A DNA stretch of 64,000 nucleotides, taken from positions 24,278,001-24,342,000 of the forward strand of contig OX621247.1 in NCBI GenBank assembly GCA_951640165.1, in the 5' to 3' direction. Below, piece by piece: positions 19,424 through 31,991 of the stretch. The position numbers were made by a program, and so were the translations under genes. The DNA comes from Pseudoips prasinana (taxonomy: Eukaryota; Arthropoda; Insecta; Lepidoptera; Nolidae). The first letter of the stretch is position 1. Each line of letters begins with the position of its first letter. The notes under the pieces are model-generated. The model was given only the letters and a program-made list of their open reading frames with translations, did not search any database and had not been told where the DNA came from.

Positions 19424-19715
19424 TTTGGAACGAAGTTCCTTATCGCGCGTTGTGAAAGGGGGCTAGACGGAAAAAATTCTTACGAAAAGTTGCCACGACA
19501 CTTTTTGCTGCTGTGCGGCGTGCGCATGTTTCTCTGTCCGTCTCTCTCTCTCTTATAGAAAGCAGATATTTTCATTTCTATTTCGCATTGAACAGTGTGG
19601 TGTCGCGACGATTATTTTTGTTGAGTGTATACAGGTTTTTTGTACATAGTAAATAATAAGAAATAACTTCGTTCCATCCGGGTGTCCCTTGACACCTCTC
19701 AAGTTTTTCAATTAC
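19424..19715 (+). mobile_element. MITE-like repeat, copy 1 (copy 2 at 37758-38050)
   Basis: The copies share GGAACGAAGTT at the left and AACTTCGTTCC near the right end, a perfect 11-bp inverted repeat, with AAAGGGGGCTAGACGGAAAA, CTGTGCGGCGTGCGCATGTT and GTTGAGTGTATACAGGTTTT between. Homology continues past the right inverted repeat (ATCCGGGTGTCCCTTGACAC), so the true border may be further right, near 19745. No coding capacity. Confidence 0.75.
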
Positions 19716-19854
19716 TGTGTCGGCCACCGCTACTTATACTTTTAGGTCTACTCTTGTAATTTCTAAATTGACCTAGTTTGGTTTCAGAGATTTTAAGGTA
19801 CATTTAAATTAATTGAATTTAACCAGTCAATCAGAGAACTTTAGGACATGCAGG

Positions 19855-20012
19855 TTTCCTCACAAAGGTTGTTTTTCTTCACCGATTTTTGTAACAGATA
19901 ATTAATTTCTAATACACCCATTAATTCGAAAAGTTAGTGGTGCAATGATTTGAATTCGAGCCCACTGATTCCACAGTCCAACGGTCTAACCATTAGGCTA
20001 CTTAGACTGCTA
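19855..20012 (-). mobile_element. tRNA-derived SINE, family C
   Basis: The minus strand starts AGTAGCCTAATGGTTAGACC and has GTGGGCTCGAATTCAAATC, resembling box A and box B of a Pol III promoter. Confidence 0.5.
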
Positions 20013-20315
20013 CTTAATTAGATTTTTGTTCCCGCTTCCATTCATCCTGGATTTCAATTCACCCCGTTTTACGTTTCTGAACCTATTTAGCTAATATTTG
20101 AAACAAATGTACCACGACCTAGTAGACCGCAGTAACATAGGGTAGCGAACATAACGATTATCCCGGGAAATTATTCAAATTCCTAGCATGAATTTAAATA
20201 GCGACAATGAATAAAAAGATATTCGCGCCAATAGGAGACGCGTTGGAAATCGTTTCACGCGTAAGTACGCGACAGTTAAATAAAACACTTGAAGTACTAT
20301 CATAAATATTTATTG

Positions 20316-23300
20316 TCATTTATGCCTTAAACAAATCCAGCTGTGAAGGTCTGGGGTGCCGTCATTGACTTGCGGGGCCGATGAAGGTGTTTCTCTTTCG
20401 TATGGAAGATGCCAAGTATTGTTTTTCTTTTGGGCACTAGGCGTAAACTTCAAGGGTTCCTATAAAGCATTAGCAAAATTAAAATAATCCATACTTAAAA
20501 TGATCTATTACTTATCAGCGCTCATAGCCTAATGCTTTCACCGGTCCGTGAATGTTTGGCGAGGTTAAGCAAACAGGACGCCTTTTTGGATTCGGAGAGC
20601 ACGTTAATCTGTCGGTCCCGGTTGTAGGCATTCGACAACCGTCGTTAAGCCATGTCAGAGGCCTACTGGGCGGCTAGAACAACTGCCCATACAATAAGTT
20701 AGTAAGGATCTATTATATTGTAAAAAATCTAATCACTATGGACAATCTAATAATATTCTTAATTATTCCCAATTCCATTATTTCAAGTGTTAACATGCCC
20801 ATGATTTGTTAAACCTTGTATGAACAATTTAAACTATTTCCCCTTCACATAAATTAAAAAAAAAACATTTATATGCTTTAAATTCTTGTTTATGCTAGGT
20901 TTAAGCGTACTCAAACATTTTGTCCATAAAAGTGTAGAAATAATTTAACCCCGCTAATACACTATGTAGGTACCAAGCATGGCGATTATGGCATATCCCC
21001 CCAAGACAGTTCTTGGGGAGACTTTTGGTCAGTAGTGGACTTCTTTCAGCTGCTATGATGATATACTATAATACTAAGAATTGCAAAGAAACAAATTGCA
21101 ATTTACGTAATAGTAAGCATATTGTTTGTCAACTAGTATGCATCAAATTATATGTATACCTGTATAGTTAGTCCTTTGTAAGGACTCAAGAACATCATCC
21201 ACTGGTGTTCCCACTGCCACCTTCTGAACAAATACCTCAGGTTTTCGTCTTTCAATTTAAAATTATGACCCCTTAATAGATCTTTTGACATGATGTCTGT
21301 ATGTGAACCACTTAGTATCGCCGCTGTTATAAAATATGGATCATCTTGAGATCTATAAAAAAATACATGTATATATTTTATATATGTGTATATGGTATTT
21401 TGCAAGTACTGACATAATTTTAAATAAAACAGGAGATCATTTACAGCTTTCTCATCTTTAGCCCATAGAGCCAATATACTACATGCATGGGCACAATGGC
21501 AAATTGTGAACACTACCAAAAGAGCAGAATTTCCTGCCACAACCATAATATTTTGCTTAAAAGGAAATTCTCTAACATTTAAAATGTAGAATTATTCTAA
21601 GTTATCGAAAATAAAGATTATTATTAATGGTGCAGAACCATAATTGTGCATGGGCACAATGGTGCAGAAGCGGGAATCAAAGATTTTAACGCCTGCTCAA
21701 TATACGTGTGGAGAACAAGCTAGGAATATTTTGTCTTTACCCACCCTTTCGCCTTCACTTTGGTGTGGCAAAGTACTAAATGTCACACTACTAGAAATAA
21801 AAATTCTATCTACATTCCTTACGAAAAATTTAGTGAATATTCAAAATATTTGTAATAATTTAAATTGTAGAGAAACCTTACATATTAAATTATTATCTAC
21901 CTGTAATTTTTATTTTTTAATTTTTATCTGTTATGAGGAAACAAATCAATAATAACTTTTACAATTACTGTATCTACTTACATATCTTGTGCTAAAAATC
22001 CACATGTTTTACTCAAGATTTTTTGCATAGTATATCTATTCCATTTCATCATGTGCATTCTGCCAAGTAGCATCACTTTCTTGTTTTGGCCCAGAAAATA
22101 GTCAACTACTTTATTCAACAAGTTTAATTTATCCATATGAGTTCCGTATCCAACAGCAAATGCGATATTGAGACCATCTAAAACAATATCATAGGGCGCA
22201 GTTTCTTCCACAAAGTCTGAGAACCGTTTTAATTCTTCTGGCGATGATTTTAAGAACAGGTCTGAGCCAACAATTAATTTTTCTTTCACATTCTGATGGA
22301 GTAAATTAAACTCTTTACCTGTTAGTGATAAACAGTCCAGCTTTTCTTTACAGCTCATGCATAAGCCACTGAAAAACAAAAACACAAGTTGCACAAATTA
22401 AAAACCCAATCAAAGTATTTTTTTTAAATAAACATAGTTGAGGCGCTCATACCAAGTTGCACTCACTGGTCCAAAGTGATTGGTGAGGTAAAGCACTTTG
22501 CGGTCAATCTATAGATAGATGTTCTGAACATCCCCATGCTTCCGAGGGCGCATTAACCTGTAGGCTCCAGTTGTTGTCATTCACAAACATTCATTGAGCC
22601 AGGTCAGACGCCAGGTGCCCTACCAACTATGTCCAAGATTCGCTCATAAATCTATCTTAAATTTCAATAAAAACTTCACTTACTCAAGCTTCCTAATTCT
22701 AGCTAAGTCAGCTTCCCATTGCAATGCATTATAAACCTCCTTTAGTTTATTAGCTGTGTTCACAGGTATTACAGCACAAGTCTTTGCTATATGGTTAAAT
22801 AACTCATCCATATATTTGGCTATGGTATTTTTATCCTTGTATTTTCTAAGAATATAATTGATCCATTCTTCATAGGCATTTTCTTGAAGTGGCCTCTTAT
22901 TTTGGATGCTTTGATTTATCATTTCAATAGCTTTTTTCTTTTTATTTAACTTGAAGAATGTAGCTATTAGAGTACTGTATGCGGAGTGTGTTGGCACAGT
23001 TGTTAAATGTATATTATCTAATACTTTTAGAGCCTTTTCCCATTCATTTATACTACACAATGCATGTAATAAACGCTCACATGTACTAAACTCTAACACT
23101 TTATATTTATCATATAAATTTTTATAAGTGTCCAAAATAAACTGTTGGTGTTCTTTACTTAATTTTTCTGCTTTGCTCATTTCAGTATAAAGAATTAGAA
23201 GGCTATTGATTGCACCTAATGATAGCTCCTCTGTGTCTTTTTTTAAATATTCAGCAAAGGATTGTGCATTCTTCATGTTTTTCGACCCCACCATAAATTT

Positions 23301-23614
23301 TAACATCACAGAATCTATATTCTTGTGATTTAGGTTTCCACGTTTGGATAGTATATCACTTTTTACAGAGGACCAGTCTTGGTTGTTGCTTTGAAGAATA
23401 GATCTTAAATGATCCATCTGATGGTCAGAAGATTTTTCTTTAGTAAAAGATGCATTTTGTTTGTATGTTCGTGTGACTGCTGTAACATCTGAAAATTAAA
23501 TTAATTTCTTGAAATATCATCCCTAAATTAATTAATTATTGGCGCCACATATTTTATTTTTTCAAACTTACATGCCCTACGCGGCGATATAAAACGAGGT
23601 AACGAATATATCAT
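20316..23614 (-). CDS. PRORP: Mitochondrial RNase P catalytic subunit (PRORP/MRPP3), complete, 5 exons
   Basis: Exons in coding order: 23572-23614, 22684-23488, 21982-22368, 21160-21352, 20316-20459. All borders are GT-AG, phases agree, and the product is 523 residues. It is the protein-only nuclease that removes 5' leaders from mitochondrial tRNA precursors. The N-terminus (MIYSLPRFISPRRA) is basic and Ser-rich like a mitochondrial targeting peptide. Exon 2 encodes helical PPR-type repeats; the zinc site begins GLCMSCKEKL and is completed by NNTWHLPYE in the last exon. The NYN nuclease domain shows DIVLDGLNIAF, SQDDPYFITAAILSG and SKDLLRGHNF, so all four family Asp positions (DGLN, DD, KDL) are present; RGH replaces the usual RDH next to the last one. 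Divergent from crn, 1.4 kb apart. The orthologue in Drosophila is mulder. Confidence 0.93.
20525..20695. repeat. SINE-like repeat, family D (related copy at 22445-22625)
   Basis: The two copies share TGGTGAGGTAAAGCA / TTGGCGAGGTTAAGCAAAC, a CCGAGGGCGCATTAACCTGT / CGGAGAGCACGTTAATCTGT block, and the AGCCATGTCAGAGGCC / AGCCAGGTCAGACGCC block. They are diverged. Both lie in introns 4 and 2 of PRORP. Confidence 0.6.
20965..21064 (+). mobile_element. RTE-type LINE 3' end fragment
   Basis: ATGGCGATTATGGCATATCC, GGAGACTTTTGGTCAGTAGT and GCTGCTATGATGAT match, in inverted orientation, the start of the copy at 35598-35810. Lies in intron 4 of PRORP. Confidence 0.65.
22445..22625. repeat. SINE-like repeat, family D, second copy
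   Basis: See 20525-20695 for the shared blocks. Lies in intron 2 of PRORP. Confidence 0.6.
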
Positions 23615-25048
23615 GACACTTTACTTATTTACAAGATTGAATTTATTTCATAAATTTATTATTTTCGAACAGATAGAACAGAAAAACAACAAAAGTAATT
23701 TAATACATACTATGTCAAACTTAACATTTTTTAGGTTATAATTGACAAGAATTATTTGCTCATAGTTGGAAGAAATCGTATGGCATACCAAAGAGAATAT
23801 AACAAAACTACGTTTATGCCCTACCATGTAGTTTATATATTCCCTTGGCCATACCATATCAATAAATTAATAATAAGAAGAAGAATAAATTAATGATATA
23901 GTCTTCTAGCATTTAGACAAATTCGTGTAAATGGCGAACTCAGAGTGCAACTATCTCGTTTGTGCATATATATTTTTCATAATTTTGATATAAATCTACT
24001 ATACCTAACTTATCAGATATTTCGCAGAATGTGCTTCAATCTTCAATCGTTTTATGAGATTACTATTCCATTCCATATTTGCTTTAGCACTCAGCATCTA
24101 AGTATAACATAAAAATGAACTTCAAACTTTCTATTGCAATCTATGTATTACTGATGAATGACTGGTGATTACTTTAAACATAGAACCTGTTGAGCAAGTT
24201 TATTGTTTACGATTATAATTTTGGATGCATAAGAAAAAAAATGTTTATACGTAAATACTATTCTTAGTTCTTACTTAATTTGTCTAGCTAAAGTGTACGA
24301 CCAGGTGGTTGCGTGTTGAAGAATTCTTGGCCTTAAGATTTAAGGGTACCAAATAGTACAATAAGGAGCACGATCTGCAAGATCCTAATCTATTATACAA
24401 AAAAAAACAAGCTACCTAAAATATATAATGAGGATTAGTTTCCGTCAGTGTCTCTCATTGTGATCTTCATAACCGAAGATCCTGGAGAAATCGTTATTAA
24501 ATTAAGATTTAATAACGACAATGAATCGATGTTTAATTGCATTAGATTTATTTCGGACAGCCCATTTAATAGTTAATTTTAAAAATCAAACAGATAACCT
24601 CAAAACATTTGCATTAACGTTTTTTCCACAACAAAGACGCCTAGAAGACCCGTAAAACACCTAATGCAGTCCTCCAGAATAACTGATCTGCCGGTTTTCA
24701 ATATACTTATTTTTGTTAAAAATATAAGTTGTTTATGAAACTTGATTTTCGTTCCAGTTTGCGAAGCCGCCGATCATGGACAAAAACAGGCATACACCTA
24801 CAAACAACCATCCACACTTTCATGTTTGTTTTTAGCGTACGGACGCAGCAGGTACCAAAGAGTATTTAAATCTACATTACATACCCTCTGTATCACTTTG
24901 TCTACGGTATGAACTAATTTAGTTGTCATTTTCTCTATGTGCAATCTTTGTGTATGAAATCGTTTGGTTATAAACTCCCGATTATTATTAAAACAAACGA
25001 GATAACTTTATTTTAAGGAGGTCATACAGTTAGTTTTAATCAGTAATC
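23615..25048. promoter_or_regulatory. Divergent promoter region between PRORP and crn
   Basis: 1,434 bp separate the two start codons. No repeat or further exon was recognised. The two 5' UTRs and promoters must lie here; no core promoter motif could be singled out with confidence. Confidence 0.5.
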
Positions 25049-28000
25049 ATGGACGGAAAAGCTACGAAAATGCCTAAAGTTGCGAAGGTAAACAAAGTTT
25101 TGGAAGAATTCTGGTTTAACATACTAGCACTTGATATTCAAATTATTGAATTACTACATGCCTGTTCTGTAATAAATGTTTACAGGTAAAAAATAAAGCA
25201 CCTGCGGAAATACAAATTACCGCCGAGCAATTGCTGCGGGAGGCCAAAGAGAGAGATTTAGAGATATTGCCTCCACCACCTAAACAGAAGATCTCGGACC
25301 CAGAGGAACTCAGAGACTACCAACATCGAAAAAGAAAAGCCTTTGAAGATAATATTCGCAAGAACAGACTTGTGAGTATCTGTTTATTAAATATTAAGTT
25401 GTATGTGTAACCTATAAATTGGATAGTTTTGTATATTAGGACAAGCAATTTCAACTAGTTGCATGGTATCAAATATCTATCTTAGCCCGCCACACTTGAA
25501 CCTGTGAACTTCATTCAACATGTACTTATTCTAAAGTAAAATATAATAATAATATATTGAGACAACTAATACACTGCTGTCTGATCCCATACTAGGGGGA
25601 GCCTGAACTGTGGCAACCAGACAACTGATAAACATAATTTAATAATTCTAAATACATACATATTATAGATAAATGTAATTTCCCAGTCACAACAAATAAT
25701 CAAGCACATTACACTTAGAGCTGTCCTGGGTGGGGATTGCACCAACAACCTCTAGATTTGCAGTCACAGTCACTGACCACAAAACCAACAGGCCAGCCAT
25801 AGAATAAGCTTTTTATTGTGTCAGTAATAGTTGTGTTATGATCTGTTTGGTACTGTTCTCTTTTACTGTATAAAATATCTATAGAAATGCTATCTCAAAG
25901 ATCAATTTTTATTTATCATTGGCCAAATTATAATGTAAAAACCATTAATCACCAGATAGTAAAATAAAAATACTTGAAAGTGGGAACAGAAGGAGTTCGA
26001 AGGTTCAAGTGTAGAACTCCTATAAGATGTAAATTTGGTATCATGGGCTAGTTGAAATCTCTAGATTGAGTGAGCTAGACCATAGCGTTTATTCTTTCTA
26101 TGAGCAGTACAATCGGGATACATTTTCACATTACGGAATATGCTCAACAACCTAGTCCTGTAATGTAATGGGGCAGGCAGAATGTTCAAAAACATTTAAG
26201 TTATGCCTGTGTGTTGCAAACATCATATGCTATGCAGTATCTACTCAACATCAGGTGGACCGTAGAAATGTTAGTTAGTAGCACCTTGTTTCTTAAAAAC
26301 AGCCTAACAAAACATATTATGCAAGACTATTTACTTATGAGACAGCCCTTGTAGACATAATACTACTTAACAACTGACAGGGTTCTCTCATAAATTTTTA
26401 ATTGATTCACACTAAGACTAGCCATTAATGATTCAATACAGGAGCAATATAAACATATTTGATGCATACACTTTTACTAGATATTATGTAAATATTATGA
26501 ATCTACCTGGGAGTGTTTTTAGATTACATAATAAATTGAGGCAAATTTGCTTAAAAACTCTAATCTTGAAACTACTCTTTATAATTTTAATTGCCATCCT
26601 ATATGCATTGTTACGCATATTTTTAAATAGGCAATACTTGTTTCAGGTTATTGGAAACTGGCTTAAATATGCTCAGTGGGAAGAGTCACAGAAACAAGTT
26701 CAAAGAGCAAGATCAATATATGAAAGAGCACTGGATGTGGACCACAGAAATGTTACCCTATGGTAAGATACACTTAACCACAGAACTCTCTTACTTATTC
26801 CAAATAGTGTTTGGTTGTTAAATTGGTTTTACTATACTAATTTCTTAATACTATTACTAACAGGTTGAAGTACACTGAGATGGAGATGAGGAACAGACAA
26901 GTAAACCATGCTCGAAACCTCTGGGACAGAGCTGTCACCATCCTACCAAGAGTGTCACAGTTCTGGTACAAGTACACTTATATGGAGGAGATGTTGGAAA
27001 ATGTTGCAGGTGCTAGACAAGTATGTAGAAAACAAAAGATTTTTTATACTCCATTAAAAGTAATATATTCCAAGTTACTTTATGTTGCAGGTATTTGAGC
27101 GGTGGATGGAATGGCAGCCAGATGAACAAGCATGGCAAACTTACATCAACTTTGAACTTCGGTACAAGGAACTAGACAGAGCCAGACAGATTTATGAAAG
27201 GTTTGTCATGGTTCACCCTGATGTAAAGAATTGGATTAAGTATGCAAAGTTTGAAGAAAATCATGGGTTTATAAATGGTTCAAGAAGAGTCTTTGAAAGA
27301 GCTGTAGAGTTCTTTGGAGATGAGGACCTTGATGAAAGATTGTTCATTGCTTTTGCTAAGTTTGAGGAAAACCAAAAGGAGCATGACAGAGCTAGAGTTA
27401 TTTACAAATATGCTCTTGACCATATTCCTAAAGAAAGAAACAAGGAATTGTACAAAGCTTACACTATTCACGAAAAGAAATATGGTGATAGATCTGGTAT
27501 TGAAGATGTGATTGTAAATAAGAGAAAGTACATGTATGAACAAGAAGTTATTGAGAATCCCACAAACTATGATGCATGGTTTGATTACATTAGGCTTGTT
27601 GAAAATGAGGGCAATGTTGATGATATCCGTGACACTTATGAAAGGGCCATTGCCAATGTGCCTCCTTCAAAGGATAAGCAATTCTGGAGAAGATATATCT
27701 ACTTATGGATTAACTATGCTCTGTATGAAGAACTAGAAGCCGAGGATGTTGAGAGGACTAGACAAGTTTACAGAACATGTTTAGAACTAATACCACACAA
27801 GATTTTCACTTTCTCTAAAATATGGCTGATGTATGCACAATTTGAAGTCAGGTGCAAGGATTTGAAGCAAGCAAGGAAAACATTGGGTATGGCTTTGGGT
27901 ATTTGTTCAAGAGATAAACTATATCGAGGTTATATTGATTTAGAAATTCAACTCAGGGAATTTGACAGGTGCAGAATATTGTATCAAAAGTTTTTAGAAT

Positions 28001-28710
28001 ATGGACCAGAAAACTGTATAACTTGGATTAAATTTGCTGAATTAGAAACATTACTTGGTGACATAGATAGAGCTAGAGCAATTTATGAAATAGCTGTAGG
28101 TCAGCAAAGACTTGACATGCCAGAATTATTATGGAAAAGTTACATAGATTTTGAAGTACAGCAAGGAGAAACTGAAAAAGCCAGACAACTTTATGAAAGA
28201 TTGCTTGAAAGGACTGTACATGTTAAAGTATGGTTATCTTATGCTAAATTTGAATTGAATGCTGAAAATGCTGATAACATAAATGTTGATTTAGCCAGAC
28301 GTGTCTATGAGAGAGCCAATGATATTTTGAGAAGTGCCGGGGAGAAAGAAGCTAGGGTCCTTCTTTTAGAAGCATGGAAAGATTTTGAGACTGAAATTGG
28401 TGATGAAGAGAAACTTGAAAAAGTCATGGCCAAGATGCCAAGAAGAGTTAAAAAGAGACAAAAGATTGTCAGTGAGGCTGGTATTGAAGAGGGTTGGGAG
28501 GAAGTATTTGACTACATATTTCCCGAGGATGAAATGGTTAGACCTAATCTCAAACTACTTGCAGCAGCTAAAAATTGGCGCAAGCTAAAAGAAAACACAC
28601 AGCCCAAAATATCACCAATTGAAACTGATACTGAAAAAGAAAGTGAAAAAGATGATAATGAAGGAGACCAAACCCCAGAAATTCAAAACACTAATGAGGA
28701 TAGTAATTAG
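25049..28710 (+). CDS. crn: Crooked neck, HAT-repeat pre-mRNA splicing factor, complete, 5 exons
   Basis: Exons: 25049-25087, 25186-25371, 26647-26762, 26864-27020, 27091-28710; GT-AG borders with consistent phases give 705 residues, near the usual length of animal Crn (about 700). Crn (yeast Clf1/Syf3, human CRNKL1) is a scaffold of the Prp19-associated complex and is needed for spliceosome activation. The protein begins [13 protein letters not shown], has the conserved lead-in [16 protein letters not shown] and [20 protein letters not shown], and then consists of tandem HAT (half-TPR) repeats with the typical W...Y..FE and ARQIYER patterns, for example [53 protein letters not shown] and [11 protein letters not shown]. 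The last 60 residues are acidic and disordered. It converges with NAA20. Confidence 0.96.
25372..26646 (+). other. Intron 2 of crn, with a SINE
   Basis: 1.3-kb intron. 25560-25800 is a SINE; the rest is AT-rich unique sequence. Confidence 0.6.
25560..25800 (-). mobile_element. tRNA-derived SINE, family A/B relative, in crn intron 2
   Basis: The minus strand has a tRNA-like head (GGCCTGTTGGTTTTGTGGTC, TTGGTGCAATCCCCACCCAG) and a tail with GGTTGCCACAGTTCAGGCTC. A 3' part of the same family lies at 50035-50130. Confidence 0.65.
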
Positions 28711-28762
28711 CGTGTATTTGTAATAATAACATTAAATTCTTAAATTTTAGCTTATTTTTACT
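28711..28762. terminator. Shared tail-to-tail region of crn and Naa20
   Basis: Only 52 bases separate the two stop codons. No AATAAA lies inside on either strand, so the mature 3' UTRs of the two convergent genes very probably overlap each other's coding exons or UTR. Confidence 0.55.
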
Positions 28763-31762
28763 TCAATCAACATCTTCAGGCCTAACAGGATGAGTCAAAG
28801 GAATTACAGACTTTTTATTCACATCTCTTGAGCAGGCTTTTCTCATGTCTGCAAAAATAAGATAGAAATTAACAACTAATTTATGAAATGATTATTACAT
28901 ACAATGTTGCCACATTATATTACCATAAGCATCTTCATCTGGGTCACCAGAATAATACTCTAGTACTGTTCTATATACAATGTATCCCAAATTCTTATAC
29001 ATATTGATGGCAACCTTGTTGCTTACTCTAACAAATAGATCCACAAAATATGCTTTTTTCCTGAAAAAGAAGAAAGAATATTTTATTTTCTTGTCAGTAG
29101 AAAATATATTATTATTTAATTAAATATTATTTTTACACAGCAAGGAAACTTGGCCACATGATTTTTCTGATATTTATATATATTTGACTCTAAATTATAA
29201 ATAGGTAGATGCACTCAATAACAATAATTTCTCGAGCTTTTGGAACTTAGAACTTGAATAACTATGGTACCCACTTTATTGATTTTCAACCATTCACTTT
29301 CACAGCAACAAATTTCATTTCACCTTCTAAAGAAAGTAATTGTTTCTTTAGATGGTAGATAAACACTTGGATATGTGGTTGACCAAGTTTCCATGCCAGT
29401 GAGTGTAGTATTTATTGACAGACTTTTCAGATACATCCTCCAAAATATTCATCAATGTTGCAGCAAGACCTAATCTGCGATACTCTGGGCCAACAGTTAG
29501 GGCTGTTACATGTCCATGCCAATTCTCGCCTTGACCTTCGGCCTTGCCCATTACTGAAAACAACAAAACATGTCATAATTCTTAGAAATTGGAATTTTCT
29601 GATAATGTACAATAAAATGGAAATATGTCCCATGTTGGTGGTGTCATAGTGTAGATGTTGCTTTTAATCTAAATGATTATCCATTCCAATCTTTCCATGC
29701 AGGTGGTTTAGAAAATGTCATGTTTGAGACATACAACATACGCCATCCTGGTCCACCTGAGATGTCTGTCAAAATAAAATTCTGAATCATCATGTGTCAG
29801 GAACAATACCTCATTCACAAATAAAATAAAACAATTTATGCCCATAGTCGAAAATGGATACTAGCCAGATGTCTTTCAGTATCCAGTATAGGATTGCAAT
29901 TATTTAGTTTTTTCAGCAAGAATTTACATGCATGCAAAGTACCCATAGCATTCCATAATTTAAGTTATTTTTATATTAGAGCTGAATCTGTAAACCAATT
30001 TGAATAAGGGCTCTAAACTACATCAGCAACTACCAAGGATTATCAGTAATCAGGAATACAAAATAGATGCAGCCTTTGTTTTCGTTCAGTAGCTGGATCC
30101 CTTCATTGTGAAGCAAGGACAGTGACTGAGTCACACCTAGGTTACTGTTTAACCATTTCACATACCTATTAATATTATTATTAATACAGGTACATTATAG
30201 GTAATTTTTTATTAATAGCAGTTTCTTGCCTTAATTTTGTATAATCAAGCATTTCTACTTATAAGCAACATAAGTAGAAATGCTTGATTCATGATCACAA
30301 ATACATGAAACAGTAACTAACTTTAAAAGTATTCTGTGAATTCAATTTATTAATCATACAAAAAATTATATTTCAAGACTTATGTGGTTTGGCTCAATGA
30401 GGAAGTGAATTGTTGTGGAGAAGCACTGATATGGAGAATTATTAGCTTGTTAGATAATTTACTACATTCAATTTCTTTCAAATTTTACTTTCTTCTAAAA
30501 GCATACAACTTTTTATGCAAGATATCTGCAGGATGTATGGTGATGGCTGAACTCACAAAAGCACTTACAATATGTATTTTTTCAGTTTGAACATTAATAG
30601 CACAAACATACATATGACTGGTCTTTTGAAAGTGAAATTTTACATGTATTTTGCTTTCTTCAAGACCACACCAGAAAGAAAAGTGTTTTAAAGATACTTA
30701 TTGAACATTAATTACACAGTATAGATAAATCAACCTATCCATAGAATAAAGTTACTTCTATATAATTCTTACTTTAGAGGAGAGGGATTTTAACTTCGTT
30801 TAGCACCAAAACAGCTATAACATTTTTTTTATAATTTCCTAGCAATTTGCTTATTTATTGAATTTACTAGAAAAAATATGTAAAATTTTATAGCTGATTT
30901 GGTACTAGACAAATTTAAAATCACTCTCCTCTATAGTAATAATAATGCAGAAGTAACTTTAACTTAAAAACATTGGCAATAATTTATTATTTTCCTAGTA
31001 GTTGTTTATAGAACAAGCCTACAAACAATTAATATGCATAAGAAACAGTTATAAAAAAGATTGTGCATTGAGTTTTATGTTAGTACATGACCAAAGCTCA
31101 CTTAATACAACTGTGAGACTGGCTTTAATGACGAAAGAGCCTAGAAGAGTATTATAGTATTTCAATGAGATCAATTCTACAGATAAGGAATTTAATTTTG
31201 TGAGCCTGTGTGTTTAGAAGTGATAACTGATTATTTTGTAGTTAGTAGTGTGAACTATGCCTAAGCAAACTAAGTGTGAATATAAGCTGTCAATAAGAAA
31301 ACAACACATCACGAATGGAAGCTGTTGTATATTATCTGAAATAAAACTACCTGTAGCTTTGATATTTACTTTAGGCTGGCATTAACTATTATTCCTAATA
31401 ATCAACTCTAAGTAAAACTACAGTTTTACTTAGAGTTGTGTAGAAGAAATATAAGGTAAACAAAATATGTTTAAACATACTGTATCCCATTATTTCACCA
31501 CTTGGTGATTCAACAACTTGAAAATATTCCGGCCAATGTGCTAAATACTGCGTGTAAAATGATAATCCGTAGGTTTCTGTTAAAGGATCCAAGTTTCTGA
31601 AAGAAGCAACATGGTTCATAACCTTAACGCAAAATATAAGTAATCAAATATTGCATTTAGGGGTAACAGTTTGGTAAAAATGATCAACTGACAATGACTT
31701 CACACTTACACATTGTTAAATTTGAGCATGTCCTCACAATTAAACGCCCTTATTGTAGTCAT
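28763..31762 (-). CDS. Naa20: N-alpha-acetyltransferase 20 (NatB catalytic subunit), complete, 5 exons
   Basis: Exons in coding order: 31710-31762, 31481-31596, 29424-29553, 28924-29060, 28763-28848. GT-AG borders, matching phases, 173 residues (human NAA20 has 178). NatB acetylates proteins that begin Met-Asp, Met-Glu, Met-Asn or Met-Gln, acting on ribosomes with the auxiliary subunit NAA25. The sequence starts MTTIRAFNCEDMLKFNNVNL, continues DPLTETYGLSFYTQYLAHWP, and has the GNAT acetyl-CoA motif as EYRRLGLAATLMNILEDVSE, then KKAYFVDLFVRVSNKVAINM, YKNLGYIVYRTVLEYYSGD, and ends PLTHPVRPEDVD. Its stop is 52 bp from that of crn on the opposite strand. Intron 2 (29554-31480) contains foldback repeats. 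The exon 3 donor is GTCTGT, a weak match to consensus, but protein homology supports it. Confidence 0.94.
30244..30288. repeat. Perfect palindrome, 18-bp arms, 9-nt loop
   Basis: ATCAAGCATTTCTACTTA pairs exactly with TAAGTAGAAATGCTTGAT, in Naa20 intron 2. Confidence 0.95.
30748..30963. repeat. Foldback element (MITE-like), about 80-bp imperfect arms
   Basis: The left arm (AAAGTTACTTCTATATAATT ... AGGAGAGGGATTTTAA ... CAGCTATAA) and the right arm read on the minus strand (TTAAAGTTACTTCTGCATTA ... AGGAGAGTGATTTTAA ... CAGCTATAA) match at roughly 80 percent. About 55 bases lie between. In Naa20 intron 2. Confidence 0.85.
31403..31438. repeat. Perfect palindrome, 17-bp arms, 2-nt loop
   Basis: CAACTCTAAGTAAAACT, AC, AGTTTTACTTAGAGTTG; it ends 42 bp from exon 2 of Naa20, near the donor side of intron 2. 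Confidence 0.95.
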
Positions 31763-31991
31763 TACTAAATCTTTTATTTCAGGTTGGCGATGGTAACACA
31801 AAGCCTAGTTTTACAAAATTCTATGAAATATTGTCTGATCTTTTGAAAAGCCCACAGTTTTTTAGATTCCCATATTTCGATGCGTTGATTATATATAGTC
31901 GACAAAGAGTATTTAAAGCTACAGTAGTACTAGTCGATGTCAAAGTATTTATGTCAGAGAGTATGTAATAAACTAGGCTATGTTTTGACCA

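Noticed and set aside
21644..21952. 102-codon plus-strand frame in a PRORP intron
   Set aside because: No recognisable motif, AT-rich, lies in the intron of an antisense gene.
27280..27736. Alternative frames inside crn exon 5
   Set aside because: They overlap a conserved HAT-repeat frame and show no protein-like pattern.
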